Notes: generated by a model from the letters alone, not told the origin. A DNA stretch of 64,000 bases from Nonomuraea harbinensis (GCF_019396385.1 NZ_JAHKRN010000028.1:1-64000); one strand, 5' to 3'. Shown: positions 17,748-30,867, numbered from the stretch's first letter. Program-made: numbers and translations.

Positions 17748-18026
17748 CTATCTCCCTTGCAATTCGTGAGACCGAACCGGGCGTGGGGGCACCGGGTCTA
17801 TACCTCCGGGGTGGAATGGGTGGCACCGCCCGATGCGCCGGACAGTCAACCATGTGCCGCGCAGGGCTCCGTGTACGGACATCGCCTCAAGCCCGTACGC
17901 GCTGCACGATGGGTAGAAGCGGCAGCGTGGACCGAGCAGCGGGCTGATGAACGCCCGATAGAACCGGATGGGGACGATCAGCACGCGAGCGGCGAGGCTC
18001 GGCGTCCCTTGCGGCTGCTCCGTCAT
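17748..18026 (-). CDS. yidD: Membrane protein insertion efficiency factor YidD
   Basis: 92-residue protein of the YidD family (DUF37), which helps YidC-dependent insertion. The family signature FYRAFISPLLGPRCRFYPSCS with its conserved cysteines lies near the N terminus, followed by a second conserved GRCHPFHPGG block. The start overlaps the end of rnpA by 4 bases, and the stop is 4 bases before the yidC start, so the operon is tightly packed. Confidence 0.95.
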   Translation of the reverse strand: MTEQPQGTPSLAARVLIVPIRFYRAFISPLLGPRCRFYPSCSAYGLEAMSVHGALRGTWLTVRRIGRCHPFHPGGIDPVPPRPVRSHELQGR

Positions 18027-18388
18027 CTCTGCTGCCCATCCATCGCGGACTCGTGCCGCCTGAGCAATCGGTCCAGGGTGGAGTCGAGCTCGGCGGCGAG
18101 GTGCTCGTATCGCGCTGACGCGGCCGGGGGGTTGGCGCGTACCACAAGCAGGCTACCTCTCGGAAGCCGGTCGAGACGCTCGCGCATCAGGTGTCGGAGC
18201 CGCCGCTTGACCTTGTTGCGCACCACCGCGCCTCCGACGGCCCGGCTCACCACGAAACCCACCAGAGGCGTCTCTTCCCCAGAAACGGCGAGATGTATCA
18301 CCAAAGTAGGGCGACCGGCGCGATTTCCGCGCTTGATCGCCTTCTGGAAGTCGTCGCCCCGCCGCATGCGGGATGGCCGGGAAAGCAT
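18023..18388 (-). CDS. rnpA: Ribonuclease P protein component
   Basis: Basic protein subunit of RNase P, which matures tRNA 5' ends. The 121-residue protein has the family motif RNKVKRRLRHLMRE in its central region and a basic N terminus (MLSRPSRMRRGDDF). I start at the ATG at 18386-18388, which matches homologue N termini; an upstream GTG at 18415 would add nine residues inside the rpmH-rnpA hairpin. It overlaps yidD by 4 bases. Confidence 0.93.
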   Translation of the reverse strand: MLSRPSRMRRGDDFQKAIKRGNRAGRPTLVIHLAVSGEETPLVGFVVSRAVGGAVVRNKVKRRLRHLMRERLDRLPRGSLLVVRANPPAASARYEHLAAELDSTLDRLLRRHESAMDGQQR

Positions 18389-18402
18389 GGGAATACGCCT
18401 AT

Positions 18403-18431
18403 CGCCCGCCGGCACAAGTCACCGGCGGGCG
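18403..18431 (-). terminator. Hairpin between rpmH and rnpA
   Basis: Perfect 10-bp stem (CGCCCGCCGG / CCGGCGGGCG) with a 9-base loop just before rnpA. Likely a partial terminator or processing site that sets the known excess of rpmH over rnpA transcripts. Confidence 0.6.
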
Positions 18432-18451
18432 GAAAGTCGGGCGCGGGTCGA

Positions 18452-18589
18452 TCAGGCCGACAGCTTCTCGCGGCCCTTGCGGCGGCGAGAGGCGAGGATG
18501 GCACGACCGGCCCGGGTGCGCATCCGCAGCCGGAAGCCGTGGGTCTTCGCGCGGCGACGGTTGTTCGGCTGGAAAGTACGCTTGCTCAC
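18452..18589 (-). CDS. rpmH: 50S ribosomal protein L34
   Basis: 45-residue, strongly basic ribosomal protein. Its sequence shows the invariant KRTFQPNNRRRAKTHGF block and the RTRAGRAILASRRRKGR tail. The GTG start at 18587-18589 gives the standard N terminus MSKRTFQPN. It is the first gene of the minus-strand cluster leading away from dnaA, so its promoter must lie in the DnaA-box-rich gap. Confidence 0.97.
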   Translation of the reverse strand: MSKRTFQPNNRRRAKTHGFRLRMRTRAGRAILASRRRKGREKLSA

Positions 18590-19035
18590 GAGTGGGCTCC
18601 AGGCTTGAGGGTGCGCACGAGGCGCTGAACACACATGGCTGGCCTGTCATTAAGGCGAGGGCACGCGAAATAGCCGACGCGTGACAAGCCGACCGTCGTA
18701 CGTTACGGGTCAGGAGCGCCCCAGGTCAAACCGGAACCGTCATCCACGGATCCACAGGCGACTTTTCCACCGGCCCGCCGGCGTCCACATGTTGTGCACT
18801 CAGGTACCACTAGGCTGTGGACAACGCCTTGAACACAGCTGTGCACATAGATACTGTCGGCCCTTCCAGACCCACTAGCAGGGCTGTGCACAACTTGTGG
18901 ATCTCCTGTGGAGACCCTGGGGGTTCCCACCCGGGCTCGACGCTGTGGACGGCAGGGCTGATCGCGAGGCGGTGGCCCTCTGGGTGTGGATAACACTCGC
19001 GGGGGGCCGCGATAGGAAGGAGGGGGAAACGCCCG
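18590..19035. promoter_or_regulatory. rpmH-dnaA divergent promoter region with DnaA boxes
   Basis: 446 bp without a gene. Box-like 9-mers include 18748-18756 (GGATCCACA), 18763-18771 (TTTTCCACC), 18781-18789 (GCGTCCACA), 18816-18824 (perfect TGTGGACAA), 18896-18904, 18907-18915, 18944-18952 and 18985-18993 (perfect TGTGGATAA). DnaA autoregulation through such sites is well established; the two perfect boxes are the best candidates. The dnaA ribosome-binding site GGAAGGAGGGGG is at 19015-19026. Confidence 0.8.
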
Positions 19036-20631
19036 ATGACCAACGTCGACCTCGGCGCGGTATGGGCCAGGGCTCTGGGCAACTTTCTCAACGAGAACGT
19101 GCCCATACAGCAGCGCACCTGGCTCGGGATGGTGCGCCCCATCGCTCTCGCGGACGACACGATCGTGCTCGGCGTCCCCAACGACTTCCTGAAGGACCTC
19201 ATCGAGGGCAAGCTGCGCCCGCTCGTGGCTCACGCGCTCTCCCAGGAGCTGGGCCGCGCCATGCGGCTGGCCGTGATGATCGACACCACCGCCCCCGAGC
19301 CGCCCAAGCAGGATCTTCATCCCCAGCCTGGGGGTAATGGTTATCCCCAGGGGCAGGACCCCCAGCCGCGTTTTCCACAGGGTGCGCCACCCCAGCATTT
19401 CCAGGTTTCCGAGCCCCCGCAGTTCTATTCTCCACAGCCGGAATCCGGCCAGCCGTCCACCGAATATCCACAGCCTTCGTTCTCTTTCGACCCGGGCACG
19501 TTCGACCAGGCTCCGTCGTACACACCGCCTGTGGAGAAGGCGCCGGAACCGGCGCCGAACCGGTGGGAAGCCAAGAGCAGCAAGCCCAGCGAGCCGGCCC
19601 GGCTCAACCAGAAATACACCTTCGAGACCTTCGTCATCGGCGCCAGCAACCGCTTCGCGCACGCCGCGGCCGTGGCCGTCGCCGAATCGCCGGCCAAGGC
19701 GTACAACCCGCTGTTCATCTACGGCGACTCGGGGCTGGGGAAAACTCACCTGCTCCACGCGATCGGGCATTACGCGCAGAGCCTGTACGACGGCGCCCGG
19801 GTGCGTTACGTGAGCTCCGAGGAGTTCACCAACGACTTCATCAACAGCATCCGCGACCACAAGGCCGACGGTTTCCGGGGCCGCTACCGCGCGATCGACA
19901 TCCTGCTCGTGGACGACATCCAGTTCCTGGAGGGCAAGGAGCAGACGCAGGAGGAGTTCTTCCACACCTTCAACACGCTCCACAACGCCAACAAGCAGAT
20001 CGTGATCTCCAGCGACCGGGCGCCGAAGCAGCTGATCACGCTGGAAGACCGGCTGCGCAACCGGTTCGAGTGGGGCCTGATCACCGACGTGCAGCCGCCC
20101 GAGCTGGAGACGCGGATCGCGATCCTCAGGAAGAAGGCCATACAGGAGGGCCTGGCGGCGCCGCCGGAGGTGCTGGAGTACATCGCCAGCCGCATCTCCA
20201 CCAACATCCGCGAGCTGGAGGGGGCGCTGATCAGGGTCACCGCGTTCGCCAGCCTCAACCGGCAGGGTGTGGATCTCCAGCTGGCCGAGGTGGTGCTGAA
20301 GGACCTGATCACCTCGGAGTCGGGGCCGGAGATCACCATCGCCACGATCATGGCGAAGACGTCCGAATACTTCGGCATCAGCATCGACGACCTGTGTGGC
20401 AGCTCGCGCAGCAGGGCTCTGGTGAACGCGCGGCAGATCGCGATGTATCTGGCGAGGGAGCTGACGGAGCTGTCGCTGCCGAAGATCGGGCAGCAGTTCG
20501 GCGGCCGCGACCACACGACCGTGATGCACGCCGAACGCAAGATCCGCTCGCTCATCGCGGAGCGCCGCTCGATGTACAACCAGGTCAACGAGCTGACAAT
20601 GCGCATCAAACAGACGTCGCGCGGGTCCTAG
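19036..20631 (+). CDS. dnaA: Chromosomal replication initiator protein DnaA
   Basis: 531-residue AAA+ ATPase that binds DnaA boxes and opens oriC. Domain I spans residues 1-85. Domain II (about 90-185) is a long Pro/Gln-rich linker, typical of actinomycetes and the reason the protein exceeds the 467 residues of E. coli. Domain III carries Walker A GDSGLGKT at 230-237 and Walker B LLVDDIQFL. Domain IV ends with the DnaA-box-reading signature GGRDHTTVMHAERKI. At least five box-like 9-mers fall in the linker's coding sequence. ATG start with a strong ribosome-binding site. Confidence 0.98.
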   Translation: MTNVDLGAVWARALGNFLNENVPIQQRTWLGMVRPIALADDTIVLGVPNDFLKDLIEGKLRPLVAHALSQELGRAMRLAVMIDTTAPEPPKQDLHPQPGGNGYPQGQDPQPRFPQGAPPQHFQVSEPPQFYSPQPESGQPSTEYPQPSFSFDPGTFDQAPSYTPPVEKAPEPAPNRWEAKSSKPSEPARLNQKYTFETFVIGASNRFAHAAAVAVAESPAKAYNPLFIYGDSGLGKTHLLHAIGHYAQSLYDGARVRYVSSEEFTNDFINSIRDHKADGFRGRYRAIDILLVDDIQFLEGKEQTQEEFFHTFNTLHNANKQIVISSDRAPKQLITLEDRLRNRFEWGLITDVQPPELETRIAILRKKAIQEGLAAPPEVLEYIASRISTNIRELEGALIRVTAFASLNRQGVDLQLAEVVLKDLITSESGPEITIATIMAKTSEYFGISIDDLCGSSRSRALVNARQIAMYLARELTELSLPKIGQQFGGRDHTTVMHAERKIRSLIAERRSMYNQVNELTMRIKQTSRGS

Positions 20632-21153
20632 CCGTCATGCACACCCTGTGGAAAACGCTGTGGATCAGGGGAAACGCGCCAAGCCGCCGTTCGTACGCCC
20701 CGCTATGCCCGGAAATTTCCTGCACAGAGGCTGGGGATAACAATGGGGACATCCTGAGGAGAACCTGGGGACTACCGGTGGATGACTTGGGGACGGCCTG
20801 TGAACAGTCTCCGAGGGCGGAACGGAAGACCCGTTTACCCCGTGGACAACCGGTGGAAACCCGGTGGATGACCGGTGGACGAAGGCACCAAGATCTGGGG
20901 ACGGCCTGTGGGCGACGCGGCTTCATCCCCAGCCGCCGAAGTTACCCCCAGGCGTCACCCACACCCGCAGTGGATGAAAATCGGGCCGTCGAGCTGCGGA
21001 GACGCAGGTTTTCCACAGTATCCACCGCCCCTAGTGTGATGACTCCACTTATCTCTTAAGAAGAAACTCAAGACCCATAGAGGGGTTCTCGCTGTTCGCG
21101 TCTGCCGGAGGCGAGACACTTGGAATCAACGACGAAGCAGGAGGCTGATCACC
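20632..21153. other. oriC: Replication origin oriC (dnaA-dnaN intergenic)
   Basis: 522 bp rich in DnaA-box-like 9-mers: TGTGGAAAA 20647, TGTGGATCA 20659, TGGGGATAA near 20732, TTGGGGACG 20789, CGTGGACAA 20841, GGTGGAAAC 20852, GGTGGATGA 20863, GGTGGACGA 20874, and TTTTCCACA 21009-21017. The four at 20841-20882 are spaced exactly 11 bp. An AT-richer stretch around 21040-21070 is a candidate unwinding element. The placement between dnaA and dnaN matches known actinobacterial origins. The dnaN ribosome-binding site AGGAGG is at 21139-21144. Confidence 0.88.
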
Positions 21154-22293
21154 GTGATGTTCCGAATCGAGCGAGACGTCCTCGCTGAGGCGGTGGCATG
21201 GACGGCACGCAGTCTCCCGGCACGGCCGTCCGTGCCCGTCCTCGCGGGCATGCGCCTGGAGGTCACCGAGGAGCAGCAGTTGAAGCTGTCCGGCTTCGAC
21301 TACGAGGTCTCGGCGGAGGTGACGCTCGAACTGCACACCGGCGAGCCCGGCATGGTCCTGGTCTCCGGCAAGCTGCTGGCCGAGATCACCCGCTCGCTTC
21401 CCGCACAGCCTGTGGACTTCGTGGTGGAGGGCGCCAAGGCGGTCGTCACGTGCGGCAGCGCCCGGTTCACCCTCCTCACCATGCCTGTGGAGGACTACCC
21501 GACGCTCCCCGCCATGCCGCCCGCGGCCGGCCGGGTGGGCAGCGACGTCTTCGCCTCCGCAGTCAGCCAGGTGGCCGTCGCCGCCGGACGTGACGACACG
21601 CTGCCGATGCTGACCGGCGTGCGCATGGAGATCGAGGGCGACACCGTCACCCTCGCCGCGACCGACCGCTACCGCCTGGCCGTGCGCGAGCTGAAGTGGC
21701 AGCCTGGCCAGCCCGACTTCTCCGCCATCGCGATGATCCCCGGCAAGACCCTGGCCGACACGGCCAAGGCCCTGGGCGCCACTGGCGCCGAGGTGGAGAT
21801 CGCGCTCAGCTCCGCCGGCGGCACCGGCGAGGGCATGATCGGCTTCTCCAGCGCGGGCCGGCGCACCACCACGCGCCTGCTCGACCCGGAGTTCCCCAAG
21901 TACCGCTCGCTGCTGCCCACCGAGTTCTCCGCGCGCGCCGACCTGTCCACAGGCCCGTTCGTCGAAGCGGTCAAGCGCGTCGCCCTGGTCGCCGAGCGCA
22001 ACACCCCGGTGCGGCTGGCCTTCAGGAGCGGCGAGGTCGTGCTGGAGGCGGGCAGCGGCGACGAGGCCCAGGCCGTCGAGGCCCTGCCCGTCGAGTACGA
22101 GGGCGAGGAGATGAACATCGCCTTCAACCACCAGTTCCTGCTCGAAGGGCTGGGCGCGATCGACTCCGACGTGGCCCGCCTGCAGATGACCACCTCGACC
22201 AAGCCCGCCATCCTCACCGGTGGAAAGCCTGTGGACGAGGGCGGCACTCCCGATTACCGCTACCTGATCATGCCGATTCGCCTGTCTAGCTGA
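21154..22293 (+). CDS. dnaN: DNA polymerase III subunit beta (sliding clamp)
   Basis: 379-residue processivity clamp that encircles DNA as a dimer. Three repeated clamp folds of about 120 residues are visible, and the C terminus ends in the typical YLIMPIRL, part of the hydrophobic partner-binding pocket. I start at the GTG at 21154, nine bases from AGGAGG; the following ATG (21157) is the alternative. The coding sequence itself contains box-like motifs such as CTGTCCACA near 21944. Confidence 0.97.
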   Translation: MMFRIERDVLAEAVAWTARSLPARPSVPVLAGMRLEVTEEQQLKLSGFDYEVSAEVTLELHTGEPGMVLVSGKLLAEITRSLPAQPVDFVVEGAKAVVTCGSARFTLLTMPVEDYPTLPAMPPAAGRVGSDVFASAVSQVAVAAGRDDTLPMLTGVRMEIEGDTVTLAATDRYRLAVRELKWQPGQPDFSAIAMIPGKTLADTAKALGATGAEVEIALSSAGGTGEGMIGFSSAGRRTTTRLLDPEFPKYRSLLPTEFSARADLSTGPFVEAVKRVALVAERNTPVRLAFRSGEVVLEAGSGDEAQAVEALPVEYEGEEMNIAFNHQFLLEGLGAIDSDVARLQMTTSTKPAILTGGKPVDEGGTPDYRYLIMPIRLSS

Positions 22294-22342
22294 ATAATCG
22301 GTCGGAGATGGTGGAATCCGGACGAGGGGGTAGTGGGGCAAC

Positions 22343-23293
22343 ATGCAGATCGGCATGGTTGGACTCGGCAAGATGGGCGGCAACATGGCCGAGCGGTTGC
22401 GCCGCGGCGGTCACGACGTGGTCGGTTTCGACCGCGACCCCTCCCTCAGCGACGTGGCGAGCCTGAAGGAGCTGGTCAGTCGGCTGCAGACCCCCCGTAC
22501 GGTCTGGGTGATGGTGCCGGCGGGCGCGCCCACCCAGCAGACGATCGACGACCTCGGCGAGCTGCTGTCAGCGGGCGACGTGGTCGTCGACGGCGGCAAC
22601 TCCCACTATGTGGACGACCAGAAGCACGCCGCCGAGCTGGCCGGCAAGGGCGTCGGCTTCGTCGACTGCGGCGTGAGCGGCGGCGTCTGGGGTCTCGACA
22701 ACGGCTACGCCCTCATGTGCGGCGGCGACCGGCCGCACGTCGAGCGCCTCATGCCGATCTTCGAGACGCTCAAGCCCGAGGGCGAGGACGGTTTCGTGCA
22801 CGCCGGCGACGTGGGCGCCGGCCACTTCGCGAAGATGGTCCACAACGGCATCGAATACGGCATGATGCAGTCCTTCGCCGAGGGCTGGGAGCTGCTCGAG
22901 GCCTCCGACGTGGTCAAGGACGTGCGGGGCTGCTTCAGCAGTTGGCGCACCGGCACTGTGATCCGCTCCTGGCTGCTCGACCTCATGGTGCGGGCGCTCG
23001 ATGACGACGAGCACCTGGAGGGCCTGCGCGGCTACGCGCAGGACTCCGGGGAGGGCCGGTGGACCGTGCAGGCCGCCGTCGACCACGAGGTGCCGCTGCC
23101 CGTGATCACCGCCGCGCTGTTCGCCAGGTTCGGCTCGCGGCAGGACGACCCTCCGGCGATGAAGGTGGTGGCCGCGCTGCGCAACCAGTTCGGCGGCCAC
23201 GCGACCACCTCGGCCGAGGGCTCGACGGCGAAGGGCGCCGACGCGCCGGGCGCGGACGTGCCCCCGCTGCCCCGTGACGGCGAGCGGGAGTGA
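22343..23293 (+). CDS. gnd: 6-phosphogluconate dehydrogenase, decarboxylating (short type)
   Basis: Oxidises 6-phosphogluconate to ribulose 5-phosphate in the pentose phosphate pathway. The 316-residue protein starts with the dinucleotide-binding GLGKMGGNM fold, then VVVDGGNSHY, the catalytic GVSGGVWGL and the HNGIEYGMMQ segment. It belongs to the short, usually NAD-preferring class (about 300 residues), not the 470-residue E. coli type. Insertion of gnd between dnaN and recF is conserved in many actinomycetes. A disordered Gly/Ala-rich tail of about 30 residues ends the protein. Confidence 0.93.
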   Translation: MQIGMVGLGKMGGNMAERLRRGGHDVVGFDRDPSLSDVASLKELVSRLQTPRTVWVMVPAGAPTQQTIDDLGELLSAGDVVVDGGNSHYVDDQKHAAELAGKGVGFVDCGVSGGVWGLDNGYALMCGGDRPHVERLMPIFETLKPEGEDGFVHAGDVGAGHFAKMVHNGIEYGMMQSFAEGWELLEASDVVKDVRGCFSSWRTGTVIRSWLLDLMVRALDDDEHLEGLRGYAQDSGEGRWTVQAAVDHEVPLPVITAALFARFGSRQDDPPAMKVVAALRNQFGGHATTSAEGSTAKGADAPGADVPPLPRDGERE

Positions 23294-23294
23294 G

Positions 23295-23348
23295 TTTTCC
23301 ACAGGCTGTGAGCCGGTGACCGCAGAGGTCGGCGCGGCCGACTAACCT
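23295..23348 (+). promoter_or_regulatory. DnaA box and possible leaderless recF promoter
   Basis: TTTTCCACA at 23295-23303 just after the gnd stop, and a TAACCT hexamer at 23343-23348, 7 bases before the recF GTG. That spacing fits a -10 element whose transcript starts at or next to the start codon. Confidence 0.45.
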
Positions 23349-23355
23349 TCGTGGG

Positions 23356-24588
23356 GTGCATGTCGCCCACCTGTCGCTGACCGATTTCCGGTCCTACACG
23401 TCCGTGGAGCTCGGCCTGGAGCCGGGCGTCACGGCCTTCGTGGGGCCCAACGGCCAGGGCAAGACCAACCTCGTCGAGGCGCTGGGCTACGTGGCGACCC
23501 ATTCCAGCCACCGGGTGGCGAGCGACGCGCCGCTGGTGCGTCACGGCGCCTCGCGTGCGGTCGTCCGCTGCGCCGTCCACAGGGACGACCGGCGCGCCCT
23601 CGTGGAGCTGGAGATCAACCCCGGCAGGGCCAACCGCGCCCGGCTCAACCGCTCCCCCGTGTCCCGGGCGCGCGACGTGGTCGGGCTGCTGCGCACGGTC
23701 CTGTTCGCCCCCGAGGACCTCGCCATGGTCAAGGGCGACCCGTCCGAGCGCCGCCGCTTCCTCGACGACCTGCTGGTCTCCAGGACTCCGCGGTTCGCCG
23801 GCGTACGCGCCGACTACGACCGGGTGCTGAAGCAGCGCGGCGCGCTCCTGCGTACGGCCGCGCAGGCCCGCAGAGGCGCCAGGAGCGGACGGAAGGCCGA
23901 GAGTGAGGCCGGGTTCGCGGCGGCGGGCGCCGGCGACGTCCTGGGCACGCTGGAGGTGTGGGACGCCCATCTCGCGCGCCACGGCGCCGAGCTGTTGCGC
24001 GCCCGCCTTGAGCTGATCGAGTCGCTGCGCCCGCTGGTCGCCGGGGCCTACGCCGCGCTGGCCCCCACCAGCGCCCCCGCGACGCTGGCCTATCGCAGCA
24101 CGTTGTCCACAGGCGACGACGCCTCTGAGGACGAAATCCCCGGTGAGAGGGGATCTTCCGATGCGCCGACGTTATCCACAGACCTGGGGAAAACTCTTGA
24201 GGAGCGGCTCAAGGAGCGGCTGCTGGAGGTCCGTCCCGCCGAGCTCGAACGCGGCGTGACGCTCGTCGGCCCCCACCGCGACGACCTGGTTCTCGGCCTC
24301 GGCGAGCTGCCCGCCAGGGGTTACGCCAGCCATGGCGAGTCCTGGTCGTTCGCGCTGGCCCTGCGGCTGGCCGCCTACGACCTGCTGCGGGCCGACGGCG
24401 GCGACCCGGTGCTGATCCTCGACGACGTGTTCGCCGAGCTCGACGCGCAGCGCAGGCGCCGTCTCGCCGAGATCGTCGCCCCGGCCGAGCAGGTCCTCAT
24501 CACGGCGGCTGTGGACGACGACGTGCCGCCCGAGCTGTCCGGAGCCAGGTTCGAGGTCGCTGAAGGGAGCGTGCGACGTGTCCGCTGA
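23356..24588 (+). CDS. recF: DNA replication and repair protein RecF
   Basis: SMC-like ATPase that helps load RecA at gaps. The 410-residue protein has Walker A GPNGQGKT at residues 30-37, the ABC-like signature region (the SHGESWSFALALRLA stretch) and Walker B LILDDVFAELD near the C terminus. The region around residues 250-280 is a low-complexity insert whose DNA contains two perfect DnaA boxes (24103-24111 TTGTCCACA, 24172-24180 TTATCCACA). The GTG start has no evident ribosome-binding site. It overlaps the next gene by 11 bases. Confidence 0.95.
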   Translation: MHVAHLSLTDFRSYTSVELGLEPGVTAFVGPNGQGKTNLVEALGYVATHSSHRVASDAPLVRHGASRAVVRCAVHRDDRRALVELEINPGRANRARLNRSPVSRARDVVGLLRTVLFAPEDLAMVKGDPSERRRFLDDLLVSRTPRFAGVRADYDRVLKQRGALLRTAAQARRGARSGRKAESEAGFAAAGAGDVLGTLEVWDAHLARHGAELLRARLELIESLRPLVAGAYAALAPTSAPATLAYRSTLSTGDDASEDEIPGERGSSDAPTLSTDLGKTLEERLKERLLEVRPAELERGVTLVGPHRDDLVLGLGELPARGYASHGESWSFALALRLAAYDLLRADGGDPVLILDDVFAELDAQRRRRLAEIVAPAEQVLITAAVDDDVPPELSGARFEVAEGSVRRVR

Positions 24589-25078
24589 CCACGACGCCAC
24601 GGCCAGGGGCGCCGCCCTGGCCAGGGAGAAGCTCGCCCAGGCCAAGGCCGACGCGGCCAAGCGGGGCCAGCTGCCGCGCAGCGAGCCCCGGCGCAGGGCG
24701 GCCGGTCCGCGCCGGGACGCCGGCGACCCGCTGCTGTTCGGCCGGGCCATCGCCGACCTCCTGGCGGCCCGGGGCTGGGAGCAGTCCGCGGCCGTGGGCG
24801 GCGTGTTCGGCCGGTGGGCCGACATCGTCGGTCCCGACCTGGCCGCCCACACCAAGCCCGAGTCGTTCGAAGACGGCGAGGTGCTGGTGGCGGCCGACTC
24901 GACGGCGTGGGCGACGCAGGTCAGGCTGCTGGCGCGCACCCTCGTCCGCCGCCTCAACGAGGAGCTCGGCGACAACACCGTGACGAAGGTGAAGGTCAGA
25001 GGCCCGATGAACGCCCCACGCCCCACGGGCGGATTGCGGGTGACCGGAAGCCGGGGTCCGGGCGACACCTACGGATAG
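24578..25078 (+). CDS. DUF721 (DciA-like) protein
   Basis: 166-residue protein. The basic, helical N-terminal half is followed by the DUF721 domain, recognisable from WADIVGPDLAAHTKPESF and LVAADSTAWATQVRLL. DUF721 includes DciA, the ancestral bacterial factor that helps load the replicative helicase DnaB, and this gene sits next to recF in most actinomycetes. GTG start at 24578, overlapping the recF 3' end, so translation is probably coupled. A role in replication initiation at the nearby origin is a family-based inference. Confidence 0.9.
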   Translation: MSADHDATARGAALAREKLAQAKADAAKRGQLPRSEPRRRAAGPRRDAGDPLLFGRAIADLLAARGWEQSAAVGGVFGRWADIVGPDLAAHTKPESFEDGEVLVAADSTAWATQVRLLARTLVRRLNEELGDNTVTKVKVRGPMNAPRPTGGLRVTGSRGPGDTYG

Positions 25079-25468
25079 CCGGTCCGCCGGCCGTCCACAG
25101 CAGGCCTTTCGTGCCGCCGCGGCCGGCCGTGTTCCAGCAGCGGGCGCTCGCGTGGCTCTGGGCAGGCTGTTGGGCGATCAGAGGGCTCCCAGACGCGCTG
25201 ACCCCCCGATCGGGAGGGGGGATGCTGATCCGGGGGGAAAACGAGCCAGAGAGCATCACAGGCGCGTTCAATGCCACCTTCGGGCTCCAGACCCGGTAGA
25301 ATGAAAGCGGATTCCGGACACGTCCGCTTGCGTGTCACCCCGGCAGGCAAGCCGACTCCCCTGGGTGACCGCGCATCGGGGCACTCACGACGGTGACGGG
25401 CACGGCAGGGGCAGCTTTTTCGCATTCGAGCGTCCCCGCCGCGTGTCCGCGGCAGGAGGATTACGCAG
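25079..25468 (+). promoter_or_regulatory. gyrB upstream region
   Basis: 390 bp without a gene. A C-rich/G-rich imperfect hairpin at 25202-25220 may end the recF-DUF721 transcript. A TAGAAT hexamer at 25297-25302 is a good -10 candidate for gyrBA, leaving a leader of about 160 bases; no strong -35 is seen. AGGAGGA at 25454-25460 is the gyrB ribosome-binding site. gyrB promoters are commonly supercoiling-sensitive. Confidence 0.5.
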
Positions 25469-27412
<1,944 letters not shown>

Positions 27413-27448
27413 GCGGCGTAGCCGCATCTCGATAAAGGACCACAACCT

Positions 27449-29950
<2,502 letters not shown>

Positions 29951-29953
29951 TAG

Positions 29954-30658
29954 ATGAGCGCCCAGGGTGGCGCCGCCAGGACCCAGGCGGCTCGGGACAA
30001 CGGCCAGCAGCAGCCTGGCAAGGCCCCTGACAAGGAGCCTCGCCAGGCACAGGAGGAGGAAGGCAACCCGACGAAGCCGGCACTCAAGCCGGACGGACAG
30101 CAGCCCCGACCCCAGTCGGGCCCCGCCCCGTCAGCTCCCCCGCGGGCCCCGGCCCCGTCGGAGCGCGACGGCAACGACACCGCGCGCTCGCGCCCGTCAC
30201 TCGCGACAGAGGCTCCCCCGCCGGCCGTCGAGCTCCCCGGCAAGAAGAAGAAGTCGTCCGGCGGCGGAGGCTCGCGCCTCCCCCGCAAGGCCCACCTGGT
30301 GCTGCGCCGCATCGAGCCGTGGTCGGCCATGAAGTTCAGCTTCGTGGTGTCCCTGGTCTGCTTCGTGGTGCTCTTCGTCGCGGTCGCCGTCCTGTACGGG
30401 GTGCTGTCGGCCCTGGGCGTGTTCGACTCGATCGTCGACCTGGTCAACCAGCTCAGCCAGGGCGAGCAGGGTGAAGGGTCGCTCCAGATCGACATCGCCT
30501 CCTGGTTCGAGCCGGTGCGCATCCTGGGCTACACGGCTCTCATCGGCGCCGTGAACGTCGTTCTCATCACCGCGCTCGCCACCCTCGGCGCGGTCATCTA
30601 CAACGTCTCCAGCGACCTCGTGGGCGGCGTCGAGGTGACCTTCAGCGAGGCCGAGTAG
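29954..30658 (+). CDS. DUF3566 transmembrane protein
   Basis: 234-residue membrane protein of a family that follows gyrA in many actinobacteria. Residues 1-110 are disordered and rich in Pro, Gln and charged residues. The DUF3566 domain holds two transmembrane helices (about 125-155 and 195-220) separated by a short loop beginning at LGVFDSIVDLV. The start ATG is 3 bases after the gyrA stop, so the two are co-transcribed. Function is unknown. Confidence 0.88.
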   Translation: MSAQGGAARTQAARDNGQQQPGKAPDKEPRQAQEEEGNPTKPALKPDGQQPRPQSGPAPSAPPRAPAPSERDGNDTARSRPSLATEAPPPAVELPGKKKKSSGGGGSRLPRKAHLVLRRIEPWSAMKFSFVVSLVCFVVLFVAVAVLYGVLSALGVFDSIVDLVNQLSQGEQGEGSLQIDIASWFEPVRILGYTALIGAVNVVLITALATLGAVIYNVSSDLVGGVEVTFSEAE

Positions 30659-30673
30659 TCCCGTCCCACGCAC

Positions 30674-30702
30674 GCTCGCGCCGCCCTCGCGGCGGCGCGA
30701 GC
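30674..30702 (+). terminator. Terminator of the gyrBA-DUF3566 operon
   Basis: 12-bp stem (GCTCGCGCCGCC / GGCGGCGCGAGC) with a 5-base loop, 15 bases past the stop codon. Confidence 0.8.
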
Positions 30703-30784
30703 AGCGTGCGGGAGGCGGTAAGCTTTTCCTCAGCCGAACCGGTTCGCCTCCGCGCGGCGGATGCGATACGGTTCCATGTGTTGC

Positions 30785-30858
30785 GGGGCTATAGCTCAGA
30801 CGGTTAGAGCGCTTCCCTGATAAGGAAGAGGTCCCAGGTTCAAGTCCTGGTAGCCCCA
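30785..30858 (+). tRNA. tRNA-Ile (GAT anticodon)
   Basis: Full cloverleaf: acceptor GGGGCTA pairs with TAGCCCC, D-arm AGCTCAGACGGTTAGAGC, anticodon loop CTGATAA with GAT, and T-arm CCAGGTTCAAGTCCTGG. The discriminator is A at 30858; CCA is not encoded (CCCA follows). A tRNA-Ile just after gyrA is common in actinobacteria. Confidence 0.96.
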
Positions 30859-30867
30859 CCCAGTTAG

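Noticed and set aside
18703..20529. 608-codon minus-strand open frame over oriC and dnaA
   Set aside because: Covers DnaA boxes and the conserved dnaA gene; composition is typical of an antisense GC-rich frame.
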